NCBI GenBank assembly: GCA_029204225.1
Contig: MU832126.1
Span: forward strand, 21,954-85,953
Length of the DNA: 64,000 bases
Direction of reading: 5' to 3'
From: Diphasiastrum complanatum
Taxonomy: Eukaryota > Streptophyta > Lycopodiopsida > Lycopodiales > Lycopodiaceae
Shown here: positions 12,601 to 23,915 of the stretch, piece after piece
Layout: every line of letters begins with the position of its first letter
Position numbering within the stretch: position 1 is the first letter of the stretch
Made by a program: the position numbers and the translations under genes
Notes under the pieces: generated by a model
Told to the model about the DNA's origin: nothing
Seen by the model: the letters and a program-made list of their open reading frames with translations, nothing else
The model's database searches: none

Positions 12601-15170
12601 TCATTAAGGATAGATCACAAGAAAATCATTGTTTGATAATGTGATTGCATGCGATCTACATATTGAAAACGAGTCTTCCAGGAAAGGGTCCCTTGATAGA
12701 TTGCTAAAACAAAACTTGCAACATAGCCCGCTATTTAGACGCTTTTACACCATCATGTATGAGAGAAGTTCTTTTGACTATAATTTAGCTTTCATCTCGC
12801 TATATGATCCATCGGTCGCTTTGTCTTCGACAATATTCCATATCAAAACATGACTACTGATCCATTTCAAAAATCATATGTTTTGCTAGAAGATACAACC
12901 CCATCATCGAGGTGTAATGAGCAACACAAACATGATATTTGTCAAGATTTCAATCTAAAATTAAGGAAAAGCAACAAAATTTATTCAAAGCAATTAGAAC
13001 TCAAAAATAATAGTTGGCATAGTTAAAAACCTAGTTTGACGTAAAAAACAACCATGTTTCCTTTTTTATTAACAATTGCTCGTGGATTTTATGATGGGAA
13101 TATAAGCTTTTTTTTATTAGGTTGTGGGCGAGTTCTTTCTTTTTAGTTTTTACATCATATCCACCCTCTATGATAATCTTATACCAAATTAGACAAGCAA
13201 TTTTGATATTCAGCAGTGTCCCATCAAGAATATTACAAAGAGATATAATCAATTATCTTTCAAAAAATAAGAAAGCATCTGAACAACAAGTATCTAGTCA
13301 TGATTTGAAATATACTTTATCGATTGATATTCCAAACATGCCATCTTGGCATCGACACAATCTCAAAGAATTTCTAACAATGGTTGAACATTTGGGACTT
13401 TCTCATTTTTTTTTTGACATTGATTGTAGATGAAATTCAGAGACAAGATGATTTGAAATCACTAAAATAGAAAACATTGCACAACAAATAAACATGGATT
13501 TTGATTGGAAAAATTATCCAATTGAGTGCGCAATGATTTTGTAGCACAATTGGAAAGACTCATGAAAGATTATTTGCTTTCAAAACACTTATTATTAGAT
13601 AGGATCAAATACCCTATAATTCGTTATGAGATTCAAAAAGAGGATATGTTCATGCACATATTATGTTGTGGATTCAATAAGAAGACTTGGAAAAATGAAA
13701 TTGTTGCATGTGTTCCAGCAAAATGGAATGAACAATTGCATGAATTTGAAGAGCCTACTAATAAATTTGATAGAGAATCATACAATTTGGTCTTAAAAAA
13801 ACAAATCCATTATTGTCGAAAAAGTTGAACACTAAAAGGAAATTCATGAAAATATGGATTTCCATGTGAACCATTTCATTACCAACACATCTAAGTCCCA
13901 AAAATAGAAAATGGATAAATTATCGACCTACACATGAAGATAGGAATGTAGTACCATACCACCAGAATATATTCTTTCTTTGGAAAGTGCATATGAACTT
14001 AAAAAGGATTTCCAACACAAACCGGTCATACTACATTTCAAAATATGCTATAAAATCCAAACCATCTGGACATTTGAATTCAGAAATAGAGGATGCAAAA
14101 CAATAGGATTGAAGCACATAGGTAGCAACATGTTGAAACTGATTGCAACATCAATCTTAACAAAGCCAACGAGTCTTGATGAAATAACCTTTAGTTGTTT
14201 GCAAATTCCCATAGTATTGACTAGAGAGACAAACATTCATAGTCCACAACTTGTTTGCAATTTTGATAAATCACATTTACACAAAAAATGCAATACCAAC
14301 TGATTTTTGCAATAGACTAATATCTTAAGGAACATTTATTGTGATAGATGAGATGCCCATGCTAATTCCTCAAATATTAACATATGTTATTCATCAAGAA
14401 ACTTAGGTAAAAAACAATCATCTACAACTCTACCTGAAAATTATATTCTTCTTCTAGTGGGTGATCATCCATAGCTTCTAGCATTTGTAAACACAAATCA
14501 GAATCGCTTTGTTTAATATGTCATATTTCAAACTCTCCGTTTTGAGAAATTGTAACACACATCCATTTATGCTATTCTATTAGACATGATGAGGATCCTG
14601 AATAACTCTAAACAAAATAAGATTTGAGAAGGCAACACAATTGGAAATAGACAACATATTAACTAGTTGCGTATTTCCTAGGTCTGATATATTCAATATA
14701 GCAAACGATAATACAACCATCATATGCACTCATAAAGAGGATGTGCTCCATTTCAACAGCTACATGTTGGAAAAGCTATTTCCTACTTATGATATACAAG
14801 AAATTTTTATTAAAAAAAATGTTGCATTGCATGATGAGTTGACAACATAGATCAATGATCCATTTTCATCAAATTCCAAACATAGCAATAGGAGCGAAGG
14901 TGATGGTACTTGCAAATTCCATATTTCAAATGGTATAGTCAATGGATTCATAGCCAACATAATTGTCTTGAAATATTCAAAGAGTGAATCGAAAACAATT
15001 GTCATTGAAACTGAAATCCATAAAAAAAAAATTCAATATAACAAGATATGCATTTGCAAAAAATAAATTTGACACAAAGATATTTTACAAATCTACATTT
15101 CCAATATTGTTGGTATATGTTATGATTGCACATAAAGTAAAAGGTGTCACCATCAGAAAAAAAAAATAAT
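12600..15170 (+). mobile_element. Degraded Helitron-like Rep/helicase
   Basis: The Rep part: MPSWHRHNLKEFLTMVEHLG (about 13340) matches the Helitron-like N-terminal region. IRYEIQK (13619) leads, after a one-base frame change, into HAHIMLW at 13651-13671. That is the two-histidine HUH motif of rolling-circle Rep proteins. RPTHEDRNVVPYH (about 13922) followed by a KYAIKSKPSGHLN-type reading fits the conserved segment after the HUH domain. The helicase part: VIDEMPM (about 14341, motif II), LLVGDHP (about 14450, motif III), IGAKVMVL (about 14890) and FPILLVYVMIAHKVKG (about 15095, motif VI of PIF1-type helicases). Rep joined to PIF1-like helicase defines Helitrons. The Walker A segment and the catalytic Tyr were not located. 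Many stops and frameshifts are present, and the element ends were not located. Confidence 0.65.
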
Positions 15171-15343
15171 AGATATAAGATCAAACTTTTCTGCTGGTTT
15201 GATTTATGTCATGCTATCTTGAGTGATAAAACAAGAATGTTTACTGTTAACAACTAGATTAACACCAAAACTTCAGGCGATATTGATTTTTGTTTGAAAT
15301 ACTAGTGTTTCAAATTTCATGGTATTTTTTTAATATATCATAA

Positions 15344-16330
15344 TCACTTCCATCCGTCATCCATATATATGGTAGTGCCACGTAATTGGGCTCTGCAGTG
15401 TAAAGCCTCTTTGCAGCTATCTAGGGATGTGAAGCGAATGATCAGTGTACTTGCATCTCTGGTGGTCCTCCAAGCTGTATCTAGCCCATCTGTCACATTA
15501 TCTAGAGTGGTTTTAAGAAATCTCATAGCCTCGGCAATGGCATCCTGTGTATTTGATATCCCACGAACCCTGATATTATGGGCCTTTTGCTCCCTTGATC
15601 GCTCTTCCGACATAGTAGCTAAGATGACTGAGGAAATGAAGGTGCTAGGCTTGGTGCCTTTTTTCAAGACTGTTGCCCATGAATCTTTATGCTGCTCAAT
15701 TTATTTTCAAACTCTCGTCTCATGGTGGTGGTCGATTCCAAGGCTGCAACTTGCTTAGTGTTGATCACCTGCTCCAATGAAGCGACTTTGGACTGCAACA
15801 CATTCTTTTCACTATTTCCTTTAGTTGTGAAAGTTCCTATTTCAAAAGCTGGAAATCGGCTTTCATTTGGTCAATTTTCCAGGAGAAAAATAGTTTGGTT
15901 GATTTGGAGGGAGTGTATGGGATGGGTGTTGTAGATGGGGGGCTGTGGATTATTGGAAAATAGGGGTAGGAAGGAGGCCGGTAGGGATGGCCAAACTGAT
16001 AGGATTGGAGATTAATGAAGACGAGGAAGAGGCAGAAGTAGAGGAAGAAGAAGGTGAAAGATAGGAAGGATCAATAGAAGAGAGAGAAGAAGAGGAGGAA
16101 GAGAATGGGAGTGGGAAAGAAGAAGGGTCTTCCAGTGAGGGGTAAGACAGGTCAATAGGCAGCAAGGGGGAGGGTAGATATGTAGGCAGCAAGGGGGAGG
16201 GCAGATCTGAGGGCAGCGAGAGGTAGGCTAGGTCTGCAGGCAGGGGTTCTGTAGACAATCACGAAAGAGGGGGGGGGGGGGGGTAGTTCCAATGAGCAGT
16301 GGAGGGGTGCATCTCTCTTGTCTTTATATT
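15344..16330 (-). mobile_element. LINE ORF1 fragment (copy F)
   Basis: Read leftward on the minus strand. A Ser/Pro-rich amino-terminal leader (16258-15950) is followed by a frameshifted, probably coiled-coil middle. Then comes an RRM-like carboxyl domain (15600-15344) with NIRVRGISN, DGLDTAWRTTRDASTLIIRF and RGTTIYMDDGWK before the stop. The same domain occurs in copy A (NIRVRGIAN, DGFDTAW) and copy D (NVHVRGV). It is the nucleic-acid-binding ORF1 protein of an L1-like LINE. There is no ORF2 and no 3' terminus. A run of 15 Cs (16283-16269) in the leader creates a polyproline frame. Confidence 0.7.
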
Positions 16331-16380
16331 CCATTTGATGTTTTTATTTCTATTGCCTCTTTGTGATATTTGCAGATTAA

Positions 16381-16428
16381 CACAATAAGAAATGGCATTT
16401 GACAATGATTATGATCCAAAAGAGGTAA
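16381..16428 (+). other. Isolated exon-like segment with start codon
   Basis: After the acceptor TTTGCAG come a short leader, ATG at 16392 and eleven codons reading MAFDNDYDPKE. A consensus donor GTAAGT follows. No partner exon was found nearby, and the surrounding DNA is transposon-rich. It may be a captured or orphan first exon, or chance. Confidence 0.25.
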
Positions 16429-16429
16429 G

Positions 16430-17027
16430 TACAAATTTTCTTTGAATCTAGGTTCCTTAATGCCTTTTCTCACATTAACTAGAATGCCTAATTTCAAGTT
16501 TTAGCTGTTTCAAAAATTGAGAGCCAAAACATCCCCTTGCAAGAGCTCTTTTGAAACAATCTCATCCATGGAAAATATCTACCACACAAGAAAACAAATG
16601 TTCTTGCTAAACTCTTCTGGCATTGATCCATATATGTACAATCAAGGTTTTCAGACCAATTTAGGTCTTCGCAGGTGCATTGAACAAAAAAACATGACAA
16701 AGATGAGTATGTGAATCAATATCACAAAAATCCAATTGATGGTATATTACATTCTTGTTCTTTTGTAATATTATAATAATTTCTTTTGCTAAATGTCTAC
16801 TTTCTTTCAAATAGTCCATAGAATAATAATTCCAAAGAGATCTTTTCGTATATTATTGTTATTTCGTTTCTTGAAACATTTGTATAACATATTTTTTATA
16901 AACATTCCTACATCAATCACATCAAATAGACCAACACCACAACATTTTGATGCAATGTTAAATAAAAATTGAGCAAGAAATATGTACTTTGGATACAAAA
17001 TTTCAGTTGGTGACTGGAAGGACATGG
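16430..17027. other. Unassigned AT-rich stretch before the copia LTR
   Basis: A short open frame at 16517-16714 has no recognised motif. It could be further decayed Helitron or other transposon sequence. Nothing is supportable. Confidence 0.5.
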
Positions 17028-18249
17028 TGTTGGATTATTCTCCTTCTTATTAATTGACTAATTGGTTTTAATTCTCATCCATTGTTTATCCAGTTCTGCG
17101 GATTTTCCCGTGTCTTTACACAGCTTGCAGATTTACAAGTGTTTTTACACAGTCTGGAGAAATACACGGAGTTTGACAATAGTGTCACATTTTCTCTCTC
17201 TAAAATTCAGATACTGTCGCCTGTCAGGAATTACGTGTAAAAATGCAATGTCGCATTTTTTGCATTTTTCGCCTCTCACGATTTGCGAGTAAATATGTAG
17301 AGTCTCATTTTTCGCATTTTTCAAAGTGCCTCAAATGTTAAGGAAATGACTCTGGCAAAGTGTGGGGCTACCCTAAATGATATTTAAGGACACTGTCGGG
17401 TTTTTTGCAAAAAGCCGACACTGTCATTTTTTTGCGACACTGTTGTCTGTGGCAGTTTTAGTTCATTTCTGCAGAGTGACAGTTTTAGTTCATTTATGCA
17501 AACAGAGTGTTTACGGCCAATTTTCACCACTTATCAACAATCAATTTTTGAGAAGGAACTGGATGAATGCCAACGGACACCAGCCAACTAGCAATTGCAT
17601 TTGACGACCTAATTACTTAGTATACATCTCTTTTCAAGTTCTGAAGTTTTTGATCAATAGATCAGCAAGTATTGAATAGTTAGCTCTCTCTCTCCCAAGC
17701 CTGTGAGCTTGAATACTCCTAAGCATTCTAGCTCACTTCTTAGAGTTGTTTAGAGATTGCTATTGCGCTTACTGCTTATTAGCATTGCGCTTAATTCAGA
17801 CTTTCATTTTAGCCGCTCAAAGATAGCTTAGAGTATGTGGCTTCGATTCACAACTTATTGTACTCATTTACTTCTGTTTCATACTGAATCAATACTATCT
17901 TTTATTGCGTTCAGGTTCGTCTCATAATGTATGCACTTCTGTAGTTCTTCGCGACCAATTATTTGTCTGATAATTCAATGCATTATTGTTTGGCTACGTA
18001 ATCACTGTAGTAATGATGATTTAAAAGTTAGTTACTATAAGATCGAACATGATTTCTATCACTATTGTTTTGTTTGAAATTGATAGGCGTAGTCATGCAT
18101 GAAGAAAGAGGAAGATAGTCTATTCCACTACGCACGATAATTTTTTCTTTCTTGTCGTTTGAATGTTTTTTATTCGAATCTTATTCGACCTACGAATTCT
18201 TTTTATTCGAATCTTATTCGACCTATCTTTCACATACCTCTTTCCGACA
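17028..18249 (+). repeat. 5' LTR of copia deletion derivative
   Basis: The LTR begins TGTTGGATTATTCTCC at 17028 and ends CGACA at 18249, directly before a tRNA-Met-type primer-binding site, giving 1222 bp. The start sequence recurs at 19125 in the partial 3' LTR. A 33-bp unit around TTATTCGAATC is duplicated at about 18167-18229. The right half (GGCTACGTAATC, TAGGCGTAGTCATGC, GCGCACGA-type words) recurs diverged at 28600-28760. Confidence 0.85.
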
Positions 18250-18262
18250 TGGTATCAAAGCG
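18250..18262 (+). other. Primer-binding site, initiator tRNA-Met type
   Basis: TGGTATCAAAGCG directly follows the CA end of the LTR. It differs by one base from the usual plant copia PBS TGGTATCAGAGC, which pairs with the 3' end of tRNA-iMet. It fixes the 5' LTR end. Confidence 0.85.
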
Positions 18263-19124
18263 TTGATTCTTCTTCAGGGCCTAATACTATTTCGATATCA
18301 GAGCAAAAGCTCTAATACTTGATATCTTTCGCGATATCAAATTGATATCATATTCTTTAGTTCCTTTCATTGTTTCAGTATCAGAGAATTCATTTCCTAT
18401 TGTTGGCATGACTACATCTTAGCATTATCGATACAATCGACAGGACTAAGTTCCAGATGGATTCTCAAAGTAAAGTTGGTCTTATTGCAGACAAGCTGAA
18501 TGGATCCAATTATCATTTGTGGAAATTTAAGATGAAGCTCTTGCTAATCGCCAACGAGTTATGGGATGTTGTTACAGGTACAGAAGTAAAACCTGAAGAC
18601 GACACAAAAGATTCAAAGTGGAAATCGAAGGATGGTTAAGCTTTCATGCTTATTATTCTCAATATATCAGATACACAGATTGGACACATAGCTGAAGCTA
18701 CAACTTCAAAAGATGTTTGGGACATCCTGAACTCACTATATGACGTGAGAGACGAATAAATCTTCCACTGAATCAGAGTATATCGCAGCCTCTCAAGCTA
18801 CAAAGGAAGCAATTTGGTTGAGGAACTTACTCTCAGATATCGGTCTGAATTAATATGCACCGACGACACTATTTTGTGATAATCAAAGTGCCATTGCTTT
18901 ATCAGCCAATCCTAGATTTCATTCTAGGAGTAAGCACATTGAACTGAAGTATCATTTCGTCAGAAGCAAAGTTCTCAACGAAGAACTCAGATTGCAGTAG
19001 TGTAGAACACAAGATATGACAGCATATATTTTTACCAAAGCATTAAGTCTGGAAGCACACAGAAGATTCTGTGTAGAATTAAGTTTGAAGGTCAAGGCAT
19101 TCAAGAATTCAAATTAAGGAGGAG

Positions 19125-19541
19125 TGTTGGATTATTCTCCTTACTAATCGAGTAATCGGTTTTAATCCTTATCCATTGTTTATCCAGTTCTGCGGATTTT
19201 CCCGTGTCTTTACACAGTCTGCAGATTTACAAGTGTTTTTACACAGTCTGGCAAAGTTAAGGAAATGACTCTGACAAAGTGTGGGGCTACCCTGAATGAT
19301 ATTTAAGGACACTGTCGGATTTTTCGCAAAAAGCCGACACTGTCGTTTTTTTGCGACACTGTTGCCTGTGGCAGTTTTAGTTCATTTCTGCAGAGTGACA
19401 ATTTTAGTTCATTTATGCAGACAGACTGTTTACGGCCAATTTTCACCGCTTATCAGCAATCAATTTCTGAGAAGGAACTGAATGAATGTCAGCGGACACC
19501 AGCCAACTGGCAATTGCATTTGACGACCTAATTATTTAGTA
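19125..19541 (+). repeat. 3' LTR of the copia derivative, truncated
   Basis: Begins TGTTGGATTATTCTCC after the polypurine tract and matches the 5' LTR to GACGACCTAATTATTTAGTA, where homology stops abruptly. About 170 bp present in the 5' LTR (roughly 17160-17335) are missing here. About 800 bp of the LTR right end are absent, so the two LTRs are unlike products of a recent insertion. Confidence 0.85.
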
Positions 19542-19771
19542 ACTTAAATCAACTTTTCATATATCTCCTCAAGGCTAGAATTGCATTGCTAGTGCTAGTT
19601 GAAGTGACTTGATTACATCACCACCCAAGGCTTACCTAAACTACCAATGTGAAACCGCCACCAGGTATTATTAGAAAAAACACTCTCAAAATGTAAGTGA
19701 TGAGAGAATGTGGAATTGTTGAGCAGAAGAGCGGGTGAGGGAAAGGGAGGTCTGGAGCAGATTGTGAGGAG

Positions 19772-19867
19772 ATGGCTGGATACTTGCCTATTGTTCCTGC
19801 ATCAGCTCTTCCTCCATCGCGCCAAGGAGGGCCTCCCCCTTCTTCTGCCACACCAGCTTTACCTCGA
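19772..19867 (+). other. Candidate first coding exon, unknown gene
   Basis: ATG at 19772 opens a GC-richer Pro/Ser/Ala-rich frame (MAGYLPIVPASALPPS, then GGPPPSSATPALP) that meets a GTAAGC donor after CCTCGAA. Composition and donor look like a genuine plant first exon. It lies upstream of, and on the same strand as, the ARM-repeat gene. It leaves one base, which is phase-compatible with the exon at 29476, but the 9.6-kb gap is full of transposons and the link is unproven. Confidence 0.35.
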
Positions 19868-20370
19868 AGTAAGCCTCTCATTTTACGAAATTATGATCGA
19901 TTGCCATTGCTCGTGAGTTCCTTGTCGTTAGCGGAATATTCTAAGAAACCTGGATTGTTCAATAATATTACAACATAAATGCTTATGATGCTTTAAAGCG
20001 CAGAAGACTTTACAAGTCTTGTTTCTGTAAAAACTGAAAAATAATTCATTCTATAGGTTAGGTCTTTTGCAACTACTGTCTACCCTGACTTAGTTTCAGA
20101 ATTCCGAGAGTAGGAAAATAGTAACAATTATAGCAGGGTAAAAGATTGCCTCTCAGTCTATGGCCTTTGAGTTCTTTTGCTGTCTTGTTTGATAGCTGCA
20201 TGTTTGAGTATTTTCTTACGTAGCTAGCTAACCCATCTGCATGCTCTTAATCTTGAGTTATGAAATGGAGAGCTATAACGATAATGAAGTCACAATCTAA
20301 CAACTCATAGCAATCTCAATACTATATTAAGGGGCAGGATGAGAGGTCAAGCTCCTCTAGAATTTATGTG

Positions 20371-20432
20371 ATGTCAATACTACTGTTGATGGCGGCTACC
20401 GTGAGGAAAAACTAGACCAACTCACAGTCAGG
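20371..20432 (+). other. Candidate internal exon, unknown gene
   Basis: After CTCCTCTAG the frame reads NLCDVNTTVDGGYREEKLDQLTVR-type codons and ends at AG before donor GTATGC. The acidic, non-repetitive composition is exon-like. Its phase (two bases left over) does not match the next supported exon at 29476, so an intermediate exon would be required. It may belong to the ARM-repeat gene or to an unrelated gene cut up by insertions. Confidence 0.3.
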
Positions 20433-20898
20433 TATGCTTTCTTAAGAATCTTAAAATAGTGGAATGTTTGAGGGCAACAATGTTGCTCTGATTTCTTTGC
20501 AATTTAAACGCCAATCAATGTGATAAGGAACCAAAGGCCCGCACTATGGTTTTACAAAACAATTTGAAAAAGTTTGAACAAATTATGGACACATATTGCA
20601 ATGCATCTGGCCACCATTGAGCACAGAGTGCCAATCAGAAGACACAAATCTACCATTTTGAACATGATATTAAATGCTTTAGATTCAATGAGGTGTTTTT
20701 GTTAACCAATTGCAGCAATACAATTAATTTGCTTATTTTTTTAGACACTGAAAGGTGGGAAGATGAAGACATATCTCATATAGAAGGAGATTGAAGGTAT
20801 ATCTTGATGGGTTTGGTGATGGTAAAAGGATGAAAAAGGAGAGACATCAATGAGCAGGAGGCCACGAAGGGCAATAATAAGTCGAATGTAGTAATTAG

Positions 20899-20902
<4 letters not shown>

Positions 20903-20945
<43 letters not shown>
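20903..20945 (-). repeat. (GA)n, CT tail of LINE copy A
   Basis: On the minus strand this is the (CT)n tail following the LINE trailer GACATTAATGAAG. The flank beyond it (20902 and lower) shows no LINE homology. Confidence 0.95.
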
Positions 20946-20946
<1 letters not shown>

Positions 20947-20966
20947 ACTTCATTAATGTCTTTTCC

Positions 20967-20980
20967 ATGCCAAACGGCAT
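20967..20980 (-). other. LINE 3' terminal hairpin, copy A
   Basis: On the minus strand: ATGCC, loop GTTT, GGCAT, a perfect 5-bp stem. It is followed by GGAAAAGACATTAATGAAG and (CT)n. In LINEs with strict template choice such 3' hairpins are recognised by the element's own RT. That role is inferred here from conservation in four copies. Confidence 0.7.
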
Positions 20981-22821
20981 ATAAGACTAATGAAGTACAT
21001 GTCAAGTATGTGGCAACCATGGGAGCGTATAGAACGTCTCCAAAACTGTAATAAAGAAAACATCTAGTACAAACTAAAACTAAAATAGACACGTATGCGA
21101 GAGTGTGTGCATAATAATCCTCTGTATCTGTGTCAAGATGTCAAGGCTATGATGCTGTTGTGCTGCTGATGTAAAATGATGTAATGCGAGCCACAACATG
21201 AGAGAGCACTGGAGCTGGCCGGCGTCGTTCGTGAGCATGAGCATGTGTAGTAGTACGTCTCTGCGTAGGATGTCTGGTGATCCTGGTAGTAGTGTGATGG
21301 TGAGGGAGGGGTACACTGTCTCTGATCTCTATGAGCATGTGAGCGGCTATCATCCTCGTCGTCATCATAATCATCATCCTCGGGCACTAAATCACGCGAT
21401 CTCCTCCTAGTGAAGAATGAAGTAATAATTGGCTGTGAGGTAAAATGCTGGGGTGTTCCGTATAAATCTCATCGTGGTATGAACATCTCACGTATCAACA
21501 GAGCGACACATATGAAATGGGCAATGATATCGCCCTCTGATCTCACAGTATACTGGGCATCTGAAGATAAAGTGCTTCTCTGACTCCAGAGCATAACTAG
21601 CAAATCCGCTCCTCTCTGGGAATACCATGGAACCTTCCCGTCTCAATACCTAGCTGATGAAAGACACCCTGAGTTGTCCCAGTGTGAATCTGAGGCAACG
21701 TGATAGTCCCGACTCCAAGTAGCGTGGCATGACCGGGGTCCCAGATGCATCCAGCTCCAAGAAATGTGTCTGGTAGAAAGCTGGCTTAACCCCTAGCTGG
21801 TTATGCCAAGTCTGCTCTAGATATGCGCGATAGAGGAATCGTTTGATATACTGATGGGTGCCTGAGGGAAGCTCTATGATGGAGATACCAAATGACTCAA
21901 GTAGGAGGTGGGATGCCTGAGAGAACCATGATAATTTGTAGCCCTGACCATGAAGACGCTGTGAGGACGATAGTGCAATCTGTATGTATCGTCTGTCTAT
22001 CTCTGGTAACGCCTATATCCTCTGTGTATAGGTAATGAGCTGAAGAGTTGCCTCAATTTGAATAAGTGGAACTGAAAACTCGGCCAGGAGAATCTCATGT
22101 TGAACACAAGGCTTCGCGCAGATCAACAGAGCTAGCACAGTGGTCTGTAGTCGTGAAACCGGCCCAGTGTGAAGAGGGAAGATCTGTACACCATGCCTCT
22201 GCCACATATAGAGCCGTGGGGGTGACAATGGTATCAAAGAGACGACACTTACTGCGAGCATCTTGGATAGACTTTCGGAAACAAAATCTTTCTAGCTAAA
22301 CAAGGGAGGCATGTCCCTTCCTCAGTCGAGTGGTAGCGGCCTGTCTCATGCTAAAAGTATGACCTGAGAAAAGGATCCTCAGGTATGTGTAGGAAGGGAC
22401 CACCTCTAGAACCTATCCACCCAAAGTAAGCTCCTGTCGCTGCATGAATGCTTGAGAAGTGTTGCAAGCAGTCCAACTGTCGCTGTAGACCCTTTCTGGT
22501 AGGTGAGACCAATACCACATCATCAGCATAAAGGAGGATAGCAATCAAGATGCCCCAAGCCTGCAACTAGCACCACCACACTGTGTAATGACTCTCTCCA
22601 ACTATCAATATACAAGCCAAAGAGGACTAGTGAGAGGATATGTGGAAGAGGATGATATAAAGATTTATGGGTTTCAGCCAACAACAAAATGTCACATTTG
22701 CTAATAAAATTAGCAAAATCTCCTGCCGATGATGATGATAAAAACCATTGCAATTCCAGAAAGAAAGTCTCAAAGTGGTAGGGGATCTCGGGCAGCTCCT
22801 AAGCCCGGGAGCCCCGAGTTC

Positions 22822-23775
22822 CTATTGTGAGAGGAGGTCGAAGTATCTCGGTTTGCCGTCGATAAAAATGACTCTTTGCCCTTGTTCTTTTGCTGCGTGG
22901 ATAATCTTTTTTCTTGCCAACCATTGGGTATTTGTCAAATCATCATCCATATAAATGAAAGTGCCTTTGAGCTTTGCTCTAAGCTGAAGGGCTGCATTTT
23001 GTTGTTGAAGAGAGCGAAATTTGATAAATAGAACTTGTCATCAAACTTACTATGCCATGCCGTATCGAAACCATCAACAACATGAGATAACTTTGAAGCG
23101 AGTAAATCTGTAGCTTCTTCTAATGGCTTTCCTCCGTTGGCAATGCCTCTTACTCTAATGTTAAAAGCCTTTTCTAGCGTGTCCATCCAAAACAGTCTCC
23201 AAATTGTTATCTATCGTAGAGGTTGAGATATGAGAGTGATTACCTTGCTTGAGGATCGCTGTCGTTTCTTCAACCTGTTTTGCAAGTGATGAGAGTTTGC
23301 TGTCCATATCGTCTGGTTTGAAGAGTGCGGCCCATGTCTTTGTCTCTTTGACTTGCTTTTCCAAGCAAGAAATTTTGTTGGAAGTTTCTTCCGAGGGAGG
23401 TACATGTTCTGCAGTTCGTTGCTTGAGATACACATTTTCTTGCTCAAGCTGCTCCATCCTTTCTTTGACACCAACGAGATCCATAACCAACTTGCCATTT
23501 GCAATTTCAAAGAAGTGTAGTTGTTTTTTAAGGCGGAGGATTCCGTTTCGGATGAAGCCAATATCGTAAGCTTAAAGACTCTCAATAAGCTTGGAAGGAG
23601 TGTGATCGACCATAGACTGCTGATTTTCTGTGGCAACAAGTATCTTGTCGGTGAAAATAGAGGGTGCACCCATGATGGAGCCTTCTAATGTAGCCAGCGG
23701 TGGGGGGAGTTCCCCATTGTTGTAGGTGAAATAGAGGGGGGGGCGTAGGGGCACCCCCTTTGTCTTAGGTGCCAT
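22822..23775 (-). pseudogene. LINE ORF1 of copy A
   Basis: The best start is ATG at 23775 (MAPKTKGVPLRPPLYFTY), about 70 bp after the CT tract that marks the element's 5' end. The middle (23490-23200) is heptad-like and charged (MEQLEQENVYLKQR, ISCLEKQVKETK), a probable coiled coil for trimerisation as in L1 ORF1p. The carboxyl part is the RRM-like domain (NIRVRGIANGGKPLEEATD, VVDGFDTAW) ending TFIYMDDDLTNTQWLARKK and FIDGKPRYFDLLSQ before TAG at 22822. About 318 codons is a normal size for ORF1p. Frame breaks occur near 23575, 23180 and 22960. Confidence 0.72.
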
Positions 23776-23837
23776 GTAGAAGTGCTGGACAACTAGAAAA
23801 ACAACGCTCAAAGGAGAGCTTACAAAGGTCCGATGGA

Positions 23838-23843
<6 letters not shown>

Positions 23844-23890
<47 letters not shown>

Positions 23891-23915
23891 AGAAGAAGAA
23901 GAAGAAGAAGAAGAA
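23844..23915 (-). repeat. (GA)n-(GAA)n, CT tail of LINE copy B
   Basis: GA repeats (23844-23887) followed by AAG repeats (23887-23915). On the minus strand the LINE trailer is followed by (CTT)n and then (CT)n. It lies between the 5' end of copy A and the 3' end of copy B, so A appears to have inserted into B's tail. Copy D has the same compound CTT/CT tail. Confidence 0.9.

Larger units (their letters stand above)
17028..19541 (+). mobile_element. Non-autonomous Ty1/copia deletion derivative
   Basis: The internal region is only about 875 bp (18250-19124). It joins the start of gag (18457, MDSQSKVGLIADKLNGSNYH, then WKFKMKLLLIANELWDV) almost directly to the end of RNase H (about 18757, STESEYIAASQATKEAIW, then [15 protein letters not shown] and [10 protein letters not shown]). 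Protease, integrase and RT are missing. The junction lies near 18755, after the gag words LYDVRDE. The polypurine tract TTAAGGAGGAG at 19115 precedes the 3' LTR. Stops in gag (18637) and in the RNase H part add to the deletion, so it could move only with help from a full element. Confidence 0.85.
20946..23843 (-). mobile_element. LINE copy A: near-complete ends, internally deleted
   Basis: A minus-strand non-LTR retrotransposon. Its 5' end is at 23843, abutting the CT tail of copy B. ORF1 spans 23775-22822. ORF2 follows with the start of the endonuclease (about 22760-22660, DILLLAETHKS), then directly the RT segment LFGLYID (about 22625) and LLYADDVVLVSPTRKGLQRQLD (about 22520). The endonuclease remainder and RT fingers are deleted. 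A thumb/connection region (EILLAEFSVP) and an acidic then basic tail (PEDDDYDDDEDD, HRDQRQ) end near 21133. The 3' UTR holds a hairpin at 20980-20967, then the trailer and (CT)n. The YADD catalytic pair is intact, but frameshifts and the deletion leave it dead. Confidence 0.85.

Noticed and set aside
21133-21410. Asp-rich and His-rich frames at 21133-21410 as independent genes
   Set aside because: They are alternate frames of the LINE ORF2 carboxyl tail, whose acidic/basic pattern also occurs in copy C.
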